From Collinsella aerofaciens (GTDB lineage Bacteria; Actinomycetota; Coriobacteriia; Coriobacteriales; Coriobacteriaceae): 64,000 nt of DNA. The notes beneath the pieces are model-generated. The model ran no database searches. It had not been told where the DNA came from and was given only the letters and a program-made list of their open reading frames with translations. The position numbers and the translations under genes are program-made. How positions within the stretch are numbered: the stretch's first letter is position 1; each line of letters opens with the position of its first letter. Shown in pieces: positions 53,774 to 64,000 of this stretch. The DNA is taken from contig NZ_JAQLFJ010000012.1 of the NCBI RefSeq assembly GCF_028206795.1, positions 1-64,000 on the forward strand, read 5' to 3'.

Positions 53774-54628
53774 TTACGCCTTAAGCGTGAGCACCGCACC
53801 GAAGGCGGTCGGGCCGCAATGGCTCGAGATGACGCCGCCGACCTGAGTCCAGGTAACGTCCTTAAAGCCCAGATCATGCGCATAGACCTCCATGTCATCG
53901 CGCAGCTCCTGGGAAAGGCCCACCGAATACGCCAGGCCAATGTGCGAGTAGTCAATCTCGCCCTTCGCAACCATGTGGTCAATAAAGGCGCGGGCGCACT
54001 TGAGCATAGAGCCGCGGAACTTCTTGGTCGCCACGAACTTGCCGCCCGTCACCTCAATGCAGGGCTTAATCTTGAGCAGATGGGCGCCAAGGAATGCGAC
54101 GTTGGACAAGCGACCGCCCGCCTTAAGAAAGGCAAGATCGGTAGGAACAAAGCCCAGCAGCACGCGGTCCATGACGGAATTCGTAAATGCAAAGATCTCG
54201 TCGACGGTGGCATCGGGGTGAGCCTCGATGTATTTGGCGGTCTCGACGACAACGAGCGACTGGCCTACCGAGACAAAGCGCGTGTCCATAGAGAACACGT
54301 AGTCGCGACCCTTGGCGGCGATCTTCGATGATTGATGCGAGCAGGTCGTGGCCTCGGAATACGCGAGATGCAGAATAGTCGCATCGGGCTGCTCAGCGTG
54401 AATGCGGTCGTACACGTGAGCAAAATCCGCAGGCGCGCAGCCGCTGGTCTTGGGCATCACGCTAAACTCGTTGCAGCGCGAATAAATCTCGAGCGGATCG
54501 ATCGAGCCGTCCTCGACGGTCTCGTCACCAATCGTGACATGCATGGGCACGCGCACGATGCCGTAGCGCTCGCAGAGCTCCGGCGTCACATCCGACCCAG
54601 ACTCAACCACGATTACGTACTTGCCCAT
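53774..54628 (-). CDS. DegV family protein (fatty-acid-binding)
   Basis: The protein has 284 residues. ATG 54628 (MGKYVIVVESGSDV) is chosen on family alignment; the ribosome site is weak. Typical DegV features are ESGSDVTPEL, PKTSGCAPADF, LHLAYSEATTCSHQSS with the lipid-binding serine region, DTRFVSVGQ and VPTDLAFLKAGGRLS. Family members bind fatty acids, in some bacteria as the FakB subunit of fatty-acid kinase. No fakA is nearby. It is monocistronic. Confidence 0.9.
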   Translation of the reverse strand: MGKYVIVVESGSDVTPELCERYGIVRVPMHVTIGDETVEDGSIDPLEIYSRCNEFSVMPKTSGCAPADFAHVYDRIHAEQPDATILHLAYSEATTCSHQSSKIAAKGRDYVFSMDTRFVSVGQSLVVVETAKYIEAHPDATVDEIFAFTNSVMDRVLLGFVPTDLAFLKAGGRLSNVAFLGAHLLKIKPCIEVTGGKFVATKKFRGSMLKCARAFIDHMVAKGEIDYSHIGLAYSVGLSQELRDDMEVYAHDLGFKDVTWTQVGGVISSHCGPTAFGAVLTLKA

Positions 54629-54904
54629 TATTATCACGACCCATCTCGACATTGGCTTTTCAATACATGGCACGCGCCGCCGCACTGTTGCACAACGGCG
54701 TCCAAGCGCCAAAGAGACGCCGCCCCTTGCACACAACAAAGGACAGCGTCTCCCTGGAAAACTCCGTGCTTATCTAGGATTCCACACGGTTTATTAAGGA
54801 GGGTTACTTATTCCACAAACGGTCGCTATATGCGGTAAGCGGTAGTTGGCCGCGACAACTGCGACACATTCCGTCCAGCAAATCCAATCGTGCTCCACGC
54901 ACGG

Positions 54905-56347
54905 TTAATGCACGAGGCGGTAGAAATTCATCGATGCCGCACCCTCGGCGTGCAGCTCCATCGCCGGAACCGCCGGCGAATAGGTACGGCTCGTAAGTGC
55001 CGCCTCGCCGCCATTTGCAAAAATCTCGACCATCGTAGTGTCCGAAAGCACGCGCAGGTCGCGAAGCTCGCTGAGCTCGATCAACCTCTGGTCGCGCCCA
55101 TAGCCTTCGTCACCCATGTCGAGGGTAAGCATCCCGTCTGCATAGCGCACAAAGACACCCTTGCGGATTTCGAGCTCGATCACCTGGGCGCCCTCACAGG
55201 AAACCACAAGATCAAACAGGCGGCCCGGCTCCTCAACGGTTTCACCGCCTGTCGCGCAAACGCAGTCGCCGCGCATCCTCTCAATCTCGTGCACCGGCTG
55301 CTGACAGAGCTTACCATCGCGCATGCTCAGTTTTCTCGGCACCGTCAACGCGCACTGCCACCCGCGTGCCACCGTCGGGCTTTTTGCCGTCGCATCGGGG
55401 CAACCCGACCACCCGATCATCAAACGCCGACCCGCAGCATCCTCAAAAGACTGCGGTGCGTAGAAATCAAAGCCGGCATCGACCATCGGGGGCATGCCCT
55501 GCCCGGCGATCTTAAAACTCGGCGCCTCCCAATCGGCCTCGATGGGAAACCACACGCACTGGTGCGGATTGCGGTAACGCCATCCATCGGCGGACACACC
55601 CTGCGGACAGCAAACGAGAATAAGCTCACCATCGAGCTCAAACAGATCGGGGCACTCCCACATAAAGCCAAACTTCTCGCCCAACTCAATGCGCGTCGCA
55701 TAGCTCCAGTCCTCTAGATTGCTCGAGGTATAGACAAGCACGCAGCCGCGGTCGTCTTTCGTACGAGCGCCCAGAACCATGTAGTAGATACCATCGTGTT
55801 CAAGGATTTTGGGATCACGCACGTGCGTACCGATATCGTCGGGGTAATCGACCGGCCCAACAGCTATGCGCTTCTCGCCCAATTCGTCGGGGTTCTCGGC
55901 AACCACATGAATCTGGTTTTGCTCACGGCCCGTCAACACGTAGTCGTAATCATCGCGGTCAAAATGCTTGACGTTGCCGGTATAGAAGTAGTGAATCTTG
56001 CCGTCGTGTACAAAGGCAGAACCAGAATACGCTCCGCTCGAATCCAAATCGGAATCGGGGAACAGCACAGGGCCGCGATTCTCGTACGTCACAAAATCCT
56101 TTGTTGTCAGATGATTCCAAAGCACTGGACCGCCATGCGCAGCATCGAATGGATCGTATTGGTGATAGATGTGATACGTATCACCGATCTGCACCAAACC
56201 GTTGGGGTCGTTGAGCCAGCCAAGCTCAGGCTCCACATGGAACAGGAGCCTATCGGGGTCGGACGCGATGCGACCCGCCGTCTCATCCTGTCCGGCACGC
56301 CACTGCTCATAGTCCGCGCGTGTCACCTTATTTTTTTGATTAAACAT
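54905..56347 (-). CDS. scrB: GH32 sucrose-6-phosphate hydrolase / beta-fructofuranosidase
   Basis: The protein has 480 residues. The three GH32 catalytic motifs are present: WLNDPNG with nucleophile Asp47, RDP (Arg177-Asp178), and WECPDLF with acid/base Glu231. A C-terminal beta-sandwich follows (~340-480). It cleaves sucrose 6-phosphate delivered by the PTS permease, giving glucose 6-phosphate and fructose. It is the last gene of a leftward operon after the PTS gene and an atypical GH32. No signal peptide is seen, so it is cytoplasmic. Confidence 0.93.
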   Translation of the reverse strand: MFNQKNKVTRADYEQWRAGQDETAGRIASDPDRLLFHVEPELGWLNDPNGLVQIGDTYHIYHQYDPFDAAHGGPVLWNHLTTKDFVTYENRGPVLFPDSDLDSSGAYSGSAFVHDGKIHYFYTGNVKHFDRDDYDYVLTGREQNQIHVVAENPDELGEKRIAVGPVDYPDDIGTHVRDPKILEHDGIYYMVLGARTKDDRGCVLVYTSSNLEDWSYATRIELGEKFGFMWECPDLFELDGELILVCCPQGVSADGWRYRNPHQCVWFPIEADWEAPSFKIAGQGMPPMVDAGFDFYAPQSFEDAAGRRLMIGWSGCPDATAKSPTVARGWQCALTVPRKLSMRDGKLCQQPVHEIERMRGDCVCATGGETVEEPGRLFDLVVSCEGAQVIELEIRKGVFVRYADGMLTLDMGDEGYGRDQRLIELSELRDLRVLSDTTMVEIFANGGEAALTSRTYSPAVPAMELHAEGAASMNFYRLVH

Positions 56348-56448
56348 CGCCGTTGACTTTCTCGTCTATGGGGAAGGACGCTCGACTCACACGAGTCGAA
56401 CGCCCTTCCCCAAATGGACTTATCCTCAGATTACGCTGAACGGCTCAA

Positions 56449-57900
56449 CTAGAAGCTGACATCAAAGCCAGCACCAGCGCCCTCTTCATCAGTGGTCGGC
56501 ACGCCCTTTGCCTTGTTGTAGGCAAAGATCAAGACGATCGGCACGATAAAGGCGATGAGATTGCCAGCCACATACCACACGAGCGTCTCGGGCGTGACGA
56601 TGAGCAGGCCAAGCACGCCGGTCAGACCCTGACCGATGGCGCGCACCTCAAAGAGCTTCACGAAGGCACCGCCGCAGCCTGCACCGATGCAAGCGCAGAT
56701 GAACGGGATGATCGAGTAGCGCATGTTTGCAGCAAAGATTGCGGGCTCGGAGATACCGACCAGCGTCGGGATAAAGGACGACATGCAGATGTTGCGCTCT
56801 TTGGAATGCTTCTTGTGAATGAGGTACATGCCGATGGCGCCGCCGCCCTGGGCGATGATGGAAACCGACCAGATGGCCTGGATGTAGTTGAAGCCAGTCG
56901 TGGCAACGAGGTTTGCCTCGATACCCTGGATGAACTGATGCGTACCGGTAACGACGAGCGGCTGCAGGAATGCGGCAAAGACAAAGGCACCGAAGACGCC
57001 CATCCTGTTGTACAGGATATCGATTACGCCGGCGAGGACGTCGCCGATCAGGTTGCCGAGCGGGCCGAACACGGTGAACAGGGCGACGTTAGCAAGAATC
57101 AGGGTAACGGTCGGGACAAAGACGAACGAAACGACCTCGGGGATGTACTTCTGGGCAATCTTCTCGACCTTGGCCATAAACCAGGCAGTCAGGATTGCAG
57201 GGAACACGCCGCCCTGGAAAGCAACCATGGGAATGGAGAGCGGACCGAAGTTCCAGTACTCAGCACCCGTCGGGTCCATAACGAACGTGTTACGGTTCAT
57301 AAGGCTCGGGTGAACCATGACGATACCGACGAGGATGCCCAGGATCGGGTTACCGCCAAAACGCTTGACCGCGCTGTACATAACCAGGACAGGTAGGTAG
57401 TCGAAGGTGGTGGCGATAATGGCAAAGAAGCTTGCGAGGTTCTTGAGGAACTCGCTGTGATCGGCGAGGCTGCCCTCCATGCCAAAGAGGCCGTTGGCAA
57501 CGATCAGCGACTTAAGGCCGATGATGATAGCAGCGCCGACGAAAGCGGGAATGATGGGGATAAAGATGTCCGAGAATACCTTGAGGACCGAGAAGAACTT
57601 GCCCTTCTTGTCCGCCTCGGCGCCCTTGACCTCGGAAGCGCTGATCTCCTTAACGCCCGTCAGAGCCATAAACTCATCGTAAACCTTGTTGACGGTACCG
57701 GTACCGAAGATGATCATGAGCTGGCCGCTGTTGTACAGCACGCCCTTGACGCCATCGATGTTCTCGAGCTCGGCCTTGTTGTACTTGCTCGTATCCTTGA
57801 GCACCAGACGCAGACGCGTAACGCAATGCGTGGCGCCCTCGATGTTCTCCAGACCGCCGACGTTATCGACGACTTGCTGAGACACTACTTTGTAGTCCAT
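56449..57900 (-). CDS. PTS sucrose-type EIIBC component
   Basis: The protein has 483 residues. ATG 57900 follows GGAGAGG. The EIIB domain (1-85) has the phosphorylated Cys26 in ATHCVTRLRLVL. The EIIC domain (~105-470) has about ten helices with GISEPAIFA, as in glucose/beta-glucoside/sucrose permeases. There is no EIIA domain, so phosphate must come from a separate EIIA. The gene lies between two GH32 genes, which points to sucrose or short fructans. Expression is probably controlled by the LacI protein at 59513. Confidence 0.93.
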   Translation of the reverse strand: MDYKVVSQQVVDNVGGLENIEGATHCVTRLRLVLKDTSKYNKAELENIDGVKGVLYNSGQLMIIFGTGTVNKVYDEFMALTGVKEISASEVKGAEADKKGKFFSVLKVFSDIFIPIIPAFVGAAIIIGLKSLIVANGLFGMEGSLADHSEFLKNLASFFAIIATTFDYLPVLVMYSAVKRFGGNPILGILVGIVMVHPSLMNRNTFVMDPTGAEYWNFGPLSIPMVAFQGGVFPAILTAWFMAKVEKIAQKYIPEVVSFVFVPTVTLILANVALFTVFGPLGNLIGDVLAGVIDILYNRMGVFGAFVFAAFLQPLVVTGTHQFIQGIEANLVATTGFNYIQAIWSVSIIAQGGGAIGMYLIHKKHSKERNICMSSFIPTLVGISEPAIFAANMRYSIIPFICACIGAGCGGAFVKLFEVRAIGQGLTGVLGLLIVTPETLVWYVAGNLIAFIVPIVLIFAYNKAKGVPTTDEEGAGAGFDVSF

Positions 57901-57945
57901 GTTCCTCTCCATTCCTTTACGAAAGCATAAGACGTTTTGATGCCA

Positions 57946-59328
57946 TTACAGAGACGCGATCGTTGCATTTGCGCACTTAAGCGTACCGTCGGTGACCGTC
58001 AGCGCCACACCCTGGCCCTGCTTATTGCAGAATCGAGCGTTAAGCGCAACATCATCGACAAAGATGGTCGCGATGTCGTCGTCGACGACCAGGCGCACAT
58101 GATGAGTGCCCTCGCCCTTAAAGAACAACGGACGCTCGAGGCCCATGTTGTTGACCTGGAACCACGGATACTGGGGGGCCGCCGTAAACTCGAGCTTGCC
58201 CTCACGCAGGTTGGCGCGGAACTCATAGGCAAGACCGGACTCGGCGTCCTCGGCAAGCTTCACCGAGAAGCCGGCAGCGTCACCGGCGAGCTCGATGTCG
58301 GCATCGAGCATATAGGTGGAGCCGGCATCCGCGGCGAGCACCTGCTCGACCTTGCCCGACTCGCAGGAGAGCTCAAAGGCCTCGACTGCCTTAGCCTCGC
58401 CAAAGGCGCCAAGCATGCTATCAGGAAGCTTGGTGCCGAGCGTTCCGTCGGCACGCTGAACGATCTCGAGGGGCATAAAGGTGCCACCCCACAGGTAAGA
58501 GCTGGGGTCGCCGCCCTCGTCACGCGTAGGAACCCAACCAAAGAGAACGCGGCGCTCGCCGTCAAATGCGGTACGCGCGGCATAGTACGCGCGGCCATCG
58601 AAGGAATCGTCCGCAGGAGTGATCCAAGGACCGTTGATAGAGCGAGACATGCGGTAACGGGTCTTGTTGCCATCACTGTACTCGGAGAACACCAGATACC
58701 ACCAGTCGCCCATCTTAAAGAGATCAGGCATCTCGAACATGGTGTACAGGCCCGGATTCCACCAGTCGCCCTGGAACTCCCAGGTATCCAGGTCCTTGGA
58801 GGTGAACTTGACCAGACGACCGGTCATCAGACGCTTGTCCTCGCCCACACGCGTGCCGAGGATGAGCATGTACTCTTCGTTCTCCTCATCCCAAAGCACA
58901 AAGGGATCGCGCCAGTTGCGGTCATCGTAACCCTCCTGGGGCGGAAGCAGCGTCTCGGCGATGTTCTTCTCCCACTTGACGGCGTCGTCACTCGTTGCGT
59001 GAAGAAGAACCTGCTTCATCAAGCGTGCCTTGACCTTATCGCGATTGCAACCAGTGTAGAGCGCATGGTACTTGTCGCCCACCTTAAACACCGTGCCGGC
59101 ATAAACATACTGGTCGACTTCCTCGTCGCCGCCACGCTCAAGGCTCTCGCCAAAGTCTTTGTAATTGACGAAGTCCTTGGTTGTCGCGAGTGCCCAGCCA
59201 AACGGCTCTCCGAAAGGTCCGGGGTTTCGCGTGTCACGCTGATGATAGAGATAGAACGTGCCGTCCTCGCCGTACGGCATGATGTCGCCTACCCAAATTC
59301 CCTCAGGCTGGTAATACACCTTGTGCAT
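57946..59328 (-). CDS. Atypical GH32 family beta-fructosidase-like protein
   Basis: The protein has 460 residues, first gene of the operon; AAAGGAAG precedes ATG 59328. In place of the usual WMNDPNG it has GIWVGDIMPYG, where Asp15 is the candidate nucleophile. RDPF (Arg140-Asp141) is standard, and the acid/base motif is FEMPDLF (Glu199) rather than ECP. A beta-sandwich follows from about residue 320. It has no signal peptide. It may act on a different fructoside (phosphorylated or oligomeric) from the scrB product. Similar GH32 members occur in gut Firmicutes and Actinobacteria, with little biochemistry known to me. Confidence 0.82.
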   Translation of the reverse strand: MHKVYYQPEGIWVGDIMPYGEDGTFYLYHQRDTRNPGPFGEPFGWALATTKDFVNYKDFGESLERGGDEEVDQYVYAGTVFKVGDKYHALYTGCNRDKVKARLMKQVLLHATSDDAVKWEKNIAETLLPPQEGYDDRNWRDPFVLWDEENEEYMLILGTRVGEDKRLMTGRLVKFTSKDLDTWEFQGDWWNPGLYTMFEMPDLFKMGDWWYLVFSEYSDGNKTRYRMSRSINGPWITPADDSFDGRAYYAARTAFDGERRVLFGWVPTRDEGGDPSSYLWGGTFMPLEIVQRADGTLGTKLPDSMLGAFGEAKAVEAFELSCESGKVEQVLAADAGSTYMLDADIELAGDAAGFSVKLAEDAESGLAYEFRANLREGKLEFTAAPQYPWFQVNNMGLERPLFFKGEGTHHVRLVVDDDIATIFVDDVALNARFCNKQGQGVALTVTDGTLKCANATIASL

Positions 59329-59371
59329 CCGAGACTTCCTTTCTCACGAGATACTAACTCGGTACAACTGC

Positions 59372-59411
59372 AAGATATGTCAATCGTTTTCATATGTCAA
59401 ACGTTTTCACA
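59372..59411 (-). promoter_or_regulatory. Promoter with two overlapping LacI operators
   Basis: On the minus strand TTGACA (59395-59400) and TATCTT (59372-59377) are 17 bases apart. Two operator-like sites, TATGTCAATCGTTTTCATA (59376-59394) and TATGTCAAACGTTTTCACA (59393-59411), cover the spacer and the -35. A third partial site, GGCAAACGGTTGACATA, is at 59442-59458. Confidence 0.75.
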
Positions 59412-59512
59412 CCAATACGTCTTTTCGCAGTTCCAGTCGTCGGCAAACGGTTGACATATGCCGGCGAACGGTCATCAGAGGTGTTTGAGGAATTCTTTTG
59501 GCACGGGATGAA

Positions 59513-60523
59513 CTACGCGGTTTTACCCTCAATGAGTTCAACGGGGAGCTTGATATTCGATTCGGGCTTTTCGCCGTTAATAAGAGCAATGATGGATTGC
59601 GCCGCGAGCTCTCCGATGCGATCGATATCTTGGCGTACGGTTGTTAAGTCAGGCATAAACGTCATAGTGCGGCGGGCACCATCCGCGCCCACGACCTTAA
59701 TATCGCCCGGAGCGCTCAAGCCGCGCTGCTTCATCACGTTAAGACAGATAGCCGCCATCGTGTCGTCTCCCGCAAAGATGCCGTCAATATCGGGGTTCTC
59801 ATCGAGGATCTTCGCAACGACCGCGCTCTTTTCGTCGTCGGGCTTAACGAACTCGACCTCACGGACAAGCGCGGGCAAACCGGCCTGCTCAACAACATCG
59901 AGGTAGGCATCGGTACGCTTATTGGCAGGCATGCGCATGCGGCTATTGCTGCGCAGGCACAGGATGCGCGAACACCCGTCATCGATCAGGCGACGCGTGG
60001 CAAGTTCGCCGATACTATAGCTGTCGCTCGCAATCTGAACAGAGGCCTCGCCAAGGTCGCAGTCGATACCAACCAGACTCAAACCCATCTCGGCATACGC
60101 CTCGGCACCGATATTAAGCGAGTTGACAATGACGCCATCAACCATATTGCGCCGAAGCATATCGATATAAGAACGCTCAAGATCAGGTCGATTGGCACTA
60201 TTGCACAGCAGCATCTTAAAACCGTTTTCGGCCAGGGTACGCTCAACGGCTTGAACCGCTTGTGCATGAAACGGGCTGCTGACATAGGGGACGATCATAC
60301 CTATTAGATTCAGGCGACCGTTGAGCATGGCACGGGCGATATCGTTGGGCGTATAGTTGATGCGCTTCATCGCGGCATGGACCTTATCGCGGGTCTCTTG
60401 GCTAATATAGCCGCGATTATTAAGCACGCGAGATACCGTAGTAGGCGAAACCCCCGCCACCGCTGCAACTTCCTTGATGCCAGGCTTAGCTGAATCCTTA
60501 GAACGAGCGCCCTCGCGAGCCAT
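59513..60523 (-). CDS. LacI-family transcriptional repressor of the fructoside operon
   Basis: The protein has 336 residues. ATG 60523 follows GGGGGAGG by five bases. The HTH lies at residues ~16-37 (IKEVAAVAGVSPTTVSRVLN), the hinge helix near 55-65, and a periplasmic-binding-like sugar domain from 70. It lies just upstream of the GH32-PTS-GH32 operon on the same strand, and matching operator sites occur before that operon and before its own start. The inducer is probably sucrose, fructose or a phosphate derivative; this is inferred from the neighbours. Confidence 0.92.
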   Translation of the reverse strand: MAREGARSKDSAKPGIKEVAAVAGVSPTTVSRVLNNRGYISQETRDKVHAAMKRINYTPNDIARAMLNGRLNLIGMIVPYVSSPFHAQAVQAVERTLAENGFKMLLCNSANRPDLERSYIDMLRRNMVDGVIVNSLNIGAEAYAEMGLSLVGIDCDLGEASVQIASDSYSIGELATRRLIDDGCSRILCLRSNSRMRMPANKRTDAYLDVVEQAGLPALVREVEFVKPDDEKSAVVAKILDENPDIDGIFAGDDTMAAICLNVMKQRGLSAPGDIKVVGADGARRTMTFMPDLTTVRQDIDRIGELAAQSIIALINGEKPESNIKLPVELIEGKTA

Positions 60524-60542
60524 AGCAACCTCCCCCATCAAC

Positions 60543-60560
60543 ATGTCATACGTTTACATA
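60543..60560 (-). promoter_or_regulatory. LacI operator before its own gene
   Basis: ATGTCATACGTTTACATA matches the sites at 59376 and 59393 (ATGTCAaaCGTTTtCAyA) and lies 20 bases before the start codon, which suggests self-regulation. Confidence 0.65.
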
Positions 60561-60676
60561 CGAACAAAGCATACCCCAACAACAGCGGGAAGACGGTAAC
60601 AGCACAAGTAAGTAAACGACTCATCCAAATAATTAGGAGAGTTCCGCCTAAAGGGTGACTCCAAAGGACCCCACAT

Positions 60677-60799
60677 GGCCGGTTTTGGGTTATTTTCCAA
60701 AACATCCCGCAGGACGCAAAGAGGCTCCGCCGCGCAACGCGCGCAGCGGAGCCTCTTTGCATGTCCGAGGACGTTTTGGGAAATAACCCAAAACCGGCC
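60677..60799. repeat. Nested double palindrome, copy D
   Basis: Outer arms 60677-60703 and 60773-60799 pair at 26 of 27; inner arms GCAAAGAGGCTCCGC and complement (60716-60730, 60746-60760) are perfect. On the minus strand the spacers read CGTCCTCGGACAT and GTCCTGCGGGAT. It lies 28 bases after the glycyl-radical domain gene. Confidence 0.9.
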
Positions 60800-60826
60800 C
60801 CAGTAATCCTACAGGAGTTGAACCCT

Positions 60827-61078
60827 TTAGAACTTGTCGTGGAAGGTACGCGCAATGACCTCGTCCTGCTGCTCCTTGGTGAGCGTGTGGAAGTTCACGG
60901 CATAGCCGGAAACGCGGATGGTCAGCTGCGGGTACTTCTCGGGGTGAGCCTGAGCGTCGAGCAGCGTCTCACGGTTGAAGACGTTGATGTTCAGGTGGTG
61001 GCCACCCTTCTCAGCGTAAGCGTCGAGCATGTGGACCAGGTTATCGGCCTGAGTCTCGGAAACTTCAGAAACCTTCAT
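60827..61078 (-). CDS. Separate glycyl-radical domain of pyruvate formate-lyase (GrcA/YfiD-like)
   Basis: The protein has 83 residues. AAGGAGA precedes ATG 61078. Residues 25-83 match the C-terminus of E. coli PflB and Grc[35 protein letters not shown] and [12 protein letters not shown]. Gly58 in RVSGYA is the residue that carries the radical. The preceding pflB gene ends exactly where this domain should begin, so this protein should complete the enzyme in trans, not only repair it as GrcA does in E. coli. It is 85 bases downstream of pflB with two hairpins between. Confidence 0.9.
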   Translation of the reverse strand: MKVSEVSETQADNLVHMLDAYAEKGGHHLNINVFNRETLLDAQAHPEKYPQLTIRVSGYAVNFHTLTKEQQDEVIARTFHDKF

Positions 61079-61101
61079 AATGTGTCTCCTTCGATTAATA
61101 G

Positions 61102-61161
61102 GCGCCGGCCGAAACCGGCGCGCTAATCAGTAATCGTTATTGTTAGTATAGCACTAACAAT
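61102..61161 (-). promoter_or_regulatory. Two hairpins between pflB and the radical-domain gene
   Basis: ATTGTTAGT / ACTAACAAT (61139-61161) starts right after the pflB stop, and GCGCCGG / CCGGCGC (61102-61121) follows. Neither has a good T-run. They may set the ratio of the two subunits by processing or partial termination. Confidence 0.6.
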
Positions 61162-61163
61162 AG

Positions 61164-63215
<2,052 letters not shown>

Positions 63216-63682
63216 TGTGTAACCACGCTCCTAGTTACGTGTAATGCGGCGCTCTCTCACACCGCTGCTTATTGAATTCTTGAATTTTCGGTTTGCACTA
63301 CCGGCTTCTTCCGTTCTTCATCACACGTTGGTGCAGGGAAAAACGTTTGTCCACCTTGGAACTGCAACCCAAAACCCAAGATTTCACCCGTTTGAGAAGG
63401 ATAACATAGCGACCCTCTCCATCTGGGCTGTTATATGTTTCTTTTTTTATATCATAAGGGCGTTTTTTACAAACCCGCAGGAAATGCGAGCGCGAACAAC
63501 TACCGTTCACCGATTTGTATGTTATTTTTCCTTGCCTTTGTACGACGTTCGCTCTAGCTGTTATGCCAGCTTTAGCAGGGTAAAGTGTCACAGAGACCCT
63601 ACAGAAACTGCAGGGCGGCCACAGGATCCCCCGTGGCCGCCCTATGGCGTGACTAGTTTTTAGCTTTGATTGTCGCTTGGCA
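63216..63682. other. Long AT-rich promoter region of pflB
   Basis: This 467-base gap has no gene. It is AT-rich around 63430-63475, where minus-strand TTGTAA and TATAAA could form a promoter with a short spacer. A hairpin at 63612 belongs to the gene to the right. The length suggests multiple regulated promoters, but I could not assign a redox regulator site. Confidence 0.5.
63612..63643 (-). terminator. Hairpin after the permease gene
   Basis: AGGGCGGCCAC and GTGGCCGCCCT are perfect arms with a ten-base loop, about 40 bases after the stop of the leftward permease gene. There is no clear T-run. Confidence 0.55.
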
Positions 63683-64000
63683 TTAGGCGGCTGCGGAGGC
63701 CTTGTCGGTCGTTGCCTTGCTGTGACCCTGGCCCTCAAAATGCTTGTAGCACCAGCTGGTGACCAGCGGGGTCAAAATAGCCGTCACGATTGCGCAGGCA
63801 GCAACCTGTGCCGTAGCCGTCGCGAGCACGGCGCCGCCGTACATGGCCCCGTTGACGCTTGCCATGGCAGCAGGCGTGGCCACATTGGCTCCGGCGCAGC
63901 TCGAAATGGCCGCACCTGCGACACCCGTACCGCCCGTGAGCTTATCGACCGCGATGACGGGAATTGCAAAGATCACCGAGCAGATCACGCCGAGCAGAAT
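63683..64000 (-). CDS. C-terminus of a 2-keto-3-deoxygluconate permease (KdgT family), cut by the window edge
   Basis: The frame is open from the right edge and gives 105 residues ending in a polar tail (KATTDKASAAA). It has membrane-type segments with the family-typical phrases ANVATPAAMASVNG and ATAQVAACAIVTAILTPLVTSW, as in KdgT, which imports 2-keto-3-deoxygluconate with protons. The N-terminal two-thirds lies outside the window. No other pectin or uronate gene is visible, so its context is unknown. Confidence 0.8.
   Translation of the reverse strand: MLLGVICSVIFAIPVIAVDKLTGGTGVAGAAISSCAGANVATPAAMASVNGAMYGGAVLATATAQVAACAIVTAILTPLVTSWCYKHFEGQGHSKATTDKASAAA

Noticed and set aside
54629..54904. 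Small gene after AAGGAGGG near 54800
   Set aside because: A good ribosome-site-like sequence is present, but no start codon with an open frame of useful length follows.

Overview
The window looks like chromosomal DNA of a GC-rich, anaerobic gut actinobacterium of the class Coriobacteriia, most likely Collinsella. This is inferred from base composition, the fermentative gene set (pyruvate formate-lyase, PTS sucrose uptake, GH32 fructosidases, an HgdC-type activase) and the style of its intergenic repeats. No rRNA, tRNA, prophage or CRISPR array was recognised. Most genes are ordinary; the intergenic DNA is unusual.

Layout. 1-8.9 kb: a cut-off secreted protein, a DUF389 membrane protein, a frameshifted pseudogene, a TetR regulator with a giant 2-hydroxyacyl-CoA dehydratase activase-type protein, and a HAD phosphatase. 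8.9-14.6 kb: MFS exporter with its TetR regulator, glnK, amt, an ABC-type IV membrane protein and an HD protein. 14.9-21.4 kb: a short divergent DXS-like enzyme, a polar amino acid ABC uptake operon and a C26 amidohydrolase. 21.4-31.9 kb: a GGDEF-REC-HD-GYP protein beside a nonsense-interrupted HPt gene, an alpha/beta hydrolase, a radical SAM protein, SEC-C methionine aminopeptidase, a D-2-hydroxyacid dehydrogenase, M18 aminopeptidase, a choloylglycine hydrolase-like protein and phosphofructokinase. 32-44.6 kb: repeat-rich DNA, an XRE-type membrane regulator, a FtsX-type ABC pair, and a two-component system divergent from a putative cell-envelope glycosylation operon (small membrane protein, GT2, GT39). 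44.7-54.6 kb: ogt, aspartate-family genes (asd-lysC divergent from thrC-thrB, with no hom), engB, mtnN, pflA and degV. 54.9-60.5 kb: a LacI-controlled sucrose/fructan operon. 60.8-63.2 kb: pyruvate formate-lyase split into two genes. 63.7 kb to the end: the C-terminus of a 2-keto-3-deoxygluconate permease.

The strongest observations are: (1) pflB encodes only 683 residues and stops before the glycyl-radical domain, which is a separate 83-residue gene directly downstream; (2) several families of intergenic hairpins whose stems differ between copies but stay complementary within each copy, including a nested double-palindrome family with four clear copies; (3) a hairpin repeat with a GGGACAGG loop that lies at stop codons and once reads in frame through a glycosyltransferase gene; (4) a duplicated segment with MITE-like terminal inverted repeats that carries the last codons of a lost FtsX-type gene.
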